This document shows, piece after piece, positions 6,169 through 6,678 of a DNA stretch of 6,678 nt (the first letter of the stretch is position 1; each line of letters opens with the position of its first letter). Made by a program: the position numbers and the translations under genes. The notes beneath the pieces are model-generated. The model was given only the letters and a program-made list of their open reading frames with translations, was not told the origin of the DNA and did no database searches. The DNA comes from an uncultured Opitutia bacterium (GTDB lineage: Bacteria > Verrucomicrobiota > Verrucomicrobiia > Opitutales > UBA953). The stretch lies in contig CAIVYX010000073.1 in the NCBI GenBank assembly GCA_903910245.1, forward strand, positions 1-6,678. The letters run 5' to 3'.

Positions 6169-6412
6169 TCACCCTTCGGACTATAAACGTAATCTCAGCC
6201 GGGAGATTGCGGCTTACTTCATCGTCGTCCTCTGCGCCTTACCGATTCACTTCTGGATCCATTCGACCTTCGAGGCGCACGACGGCTGGGGGTCTTATCT
6301 GGCGAGCGCTTCGTTCACCTATATCTTAATGGGCCTGATTGGCGCCGTCTTCGTCTCCAAGCTGAGCCTCCGGACCAAGCTCATCCTGACCTTTATCCTC
6401 GTCGCGGTCTGA
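6158..6412 (+). CDS. Small membrane protein of unknown function, 84 residues
   Basis: The ATG at 6158 overlaps the last 11 bases of the SGNH hydrolase gene in another frame, typical of translational coupling; the stop is TGA at 6410-6412. A longer reading of the same frame back to 6032 would lie inside the hydrolase gene and has no hydrophobic or conserved character, so I chose the overlap start. The first 16 residues are polar (MSNNHPSDYKRNLSRE). Hydrophobic segments follow at about 17-35 and 51-67, with a shorter one at 73-84 ending at the C-terminus. A short loop with EAHDGWGSY separates the first two, and basic residues (KLSLRTK) lie before the third. I do not recognise the family. It could be an accessory membrane protein or simply a co-transcribed passenger. 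Codon use resembles the neighbours and the segment pattern is good, so it is probably real. Confidence 0.7.
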   Translation: MSNNHPSDYKRNLSREIAAYFIVVLCALPIHFWIHSTFEAHDGWGSYLASASFTYILMGLIGAVFVSKLSLRTKLILTFILVAV

Positions 6413-6424
6413 GGTCGGGAGCTA

Positions 6425-6450
6425 GGTCAGCACGCAATGCTGACCCTACC
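6425..6450 (-). repeat. REP-like palindrome, copy 3, inverted
   Basis: Read on the - strand it begins with GGTAGGG like the two copies near 1556-1618; the GTAG is at 6449-6446. The stem pairs GGTCAGCA (6425-6432) with TGCTGACC (6438-6445), loop CGCAA, or one further G-T pair if closed. Outer bases GAGGT (6411-6415) and ACCTC (6448-6452) can add five pairs around an unequal internal loop; the left arm starts in the stop codon of the 84-residue gene. No T tract follows, so it is a poor classical terminator, but it may protect the 3' end of the operon mRNA. Confidence 0.7.
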
Positions 6451-6465
6451 TCGGTGCAGGTTGTC

Positions 6466-6522
6466 AGAGTCTTTGTTAGAGTCGGCGTAAACAAAGGTCT
6501 CTAACCTGAGAAACTCTCGGTT
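6466..6522. other. Overlapping weak hairpins between operon end and tRNA
   Basis: Two mutually exclusive structures are visible. One pairs AGAG and CTTTGTT (6466-6477) with AACAAAG and CTCT (6490-6502) around a 12-base loop with a small internal loop. The other pairs AACC and GAGA (6503-6512) with TCTC and GGTT (6514-6522) with one bulged base. On the - strand, the second is followed by CCTTTGTTT, so it could weakly end tRNA transcription. Neither is a strong terminator. Nothing else is seen in 6453-6540. Confidence 0.3.
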
Positions 6523-6540
6523 ATTTGCCTCAATTCCAGC

Positions 6541-6628
<88 letters not shown>

Positions 6629-6650
6629 TTTGTTACCAGCTAGAAGGTGC

Positions 6651-6678
6651 ATCAAAGGGAGGGCGGGGGGTGGGTCAA
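6651..6678 (-). promoter_or_regulatory. Probable promoter of tRNA-Ser
   Basis: On the - strand TTGACC (6678-6673, five of six bases of the -35 consensus) is followed after 16 bases by TTTGAT (6656-6651, four of six of the -10). Transcription would start near 6644, about 16 bases before the mature tRNA. The spacer is almost pure C on this strand. The element touches the window edge, so upstream context is unseen. Confidence 0.45.

Overview
The window comes from a G+C-rich bacterium. Alanine-rich, GCC-heavy reading frames, an exported sulfatase, a DUF6807 (PmoA-like) protein and a secreted SGNH hydrolase together suggest the Planctomycetota/Verrucomicrobiota group, more likely Verrucomicrobiota. 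This is inferred from gene content only. None of the five visible gene starts has a recognisable Shine-Dalgarno sequence.

Layout: (i) 2-1513 (+) is the C-terminal part of a long Ala/Lys/Glu-rich coiled-coil protein whose start lies outside the window. (ii) 1514-1750 is a 237-base intergenic stretch full of small repeats. Two REP-like palindromes (1556-1581, 1593-1618) and a GGGTGGC-type direct repeat (1632-1666) sit between two hexanucleotide arrays in inverted orientation (1521-1550, 1704-1743). (iii) 1751-2980 (+) is a polysaccharide pyruvyl transferase family protein with a twin-arginine signal. (iv) 2987-3949 (-) is a secreted DUF6807 protein, convergent with the previous gene with only 6 bases between them. 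(v) 4043-6412 (+) is a compact three-gene unit: a type I sulfatase, an SGNH/GDSL hydrolase 5 bases downstream, and an 84-residue membrane protein whose start overlaps the hydrolase end by 11 bases. (vi) 6413-6540 holds a third, inverted REP-like palindrome and weak hairpins. (vii) 6541-6628 (-) is tRNA-Ser(GGA), with a probable promoter at the right edge.

Taken together, the sulfatase, SGNH hydrolase and DUF6807 protein fit exported breakdown or editing of sulfated, possibly acetylated carbohydrates; this is inferred from families and adjacency, and no substrate is shown. The strongest under-described signal is the small REP-like family. All three copies begin with GTAG directly before the stem, and stem base pairs change in a compensatory way between copies. 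Two enzymes also lack a usual active-site residue: the sulfatase has GKWG instead of GKWH, and the SGNH hydrolase has Gly where the catalytic Asp of DxxH is expected. I did not find a complete new defence or mobile system.
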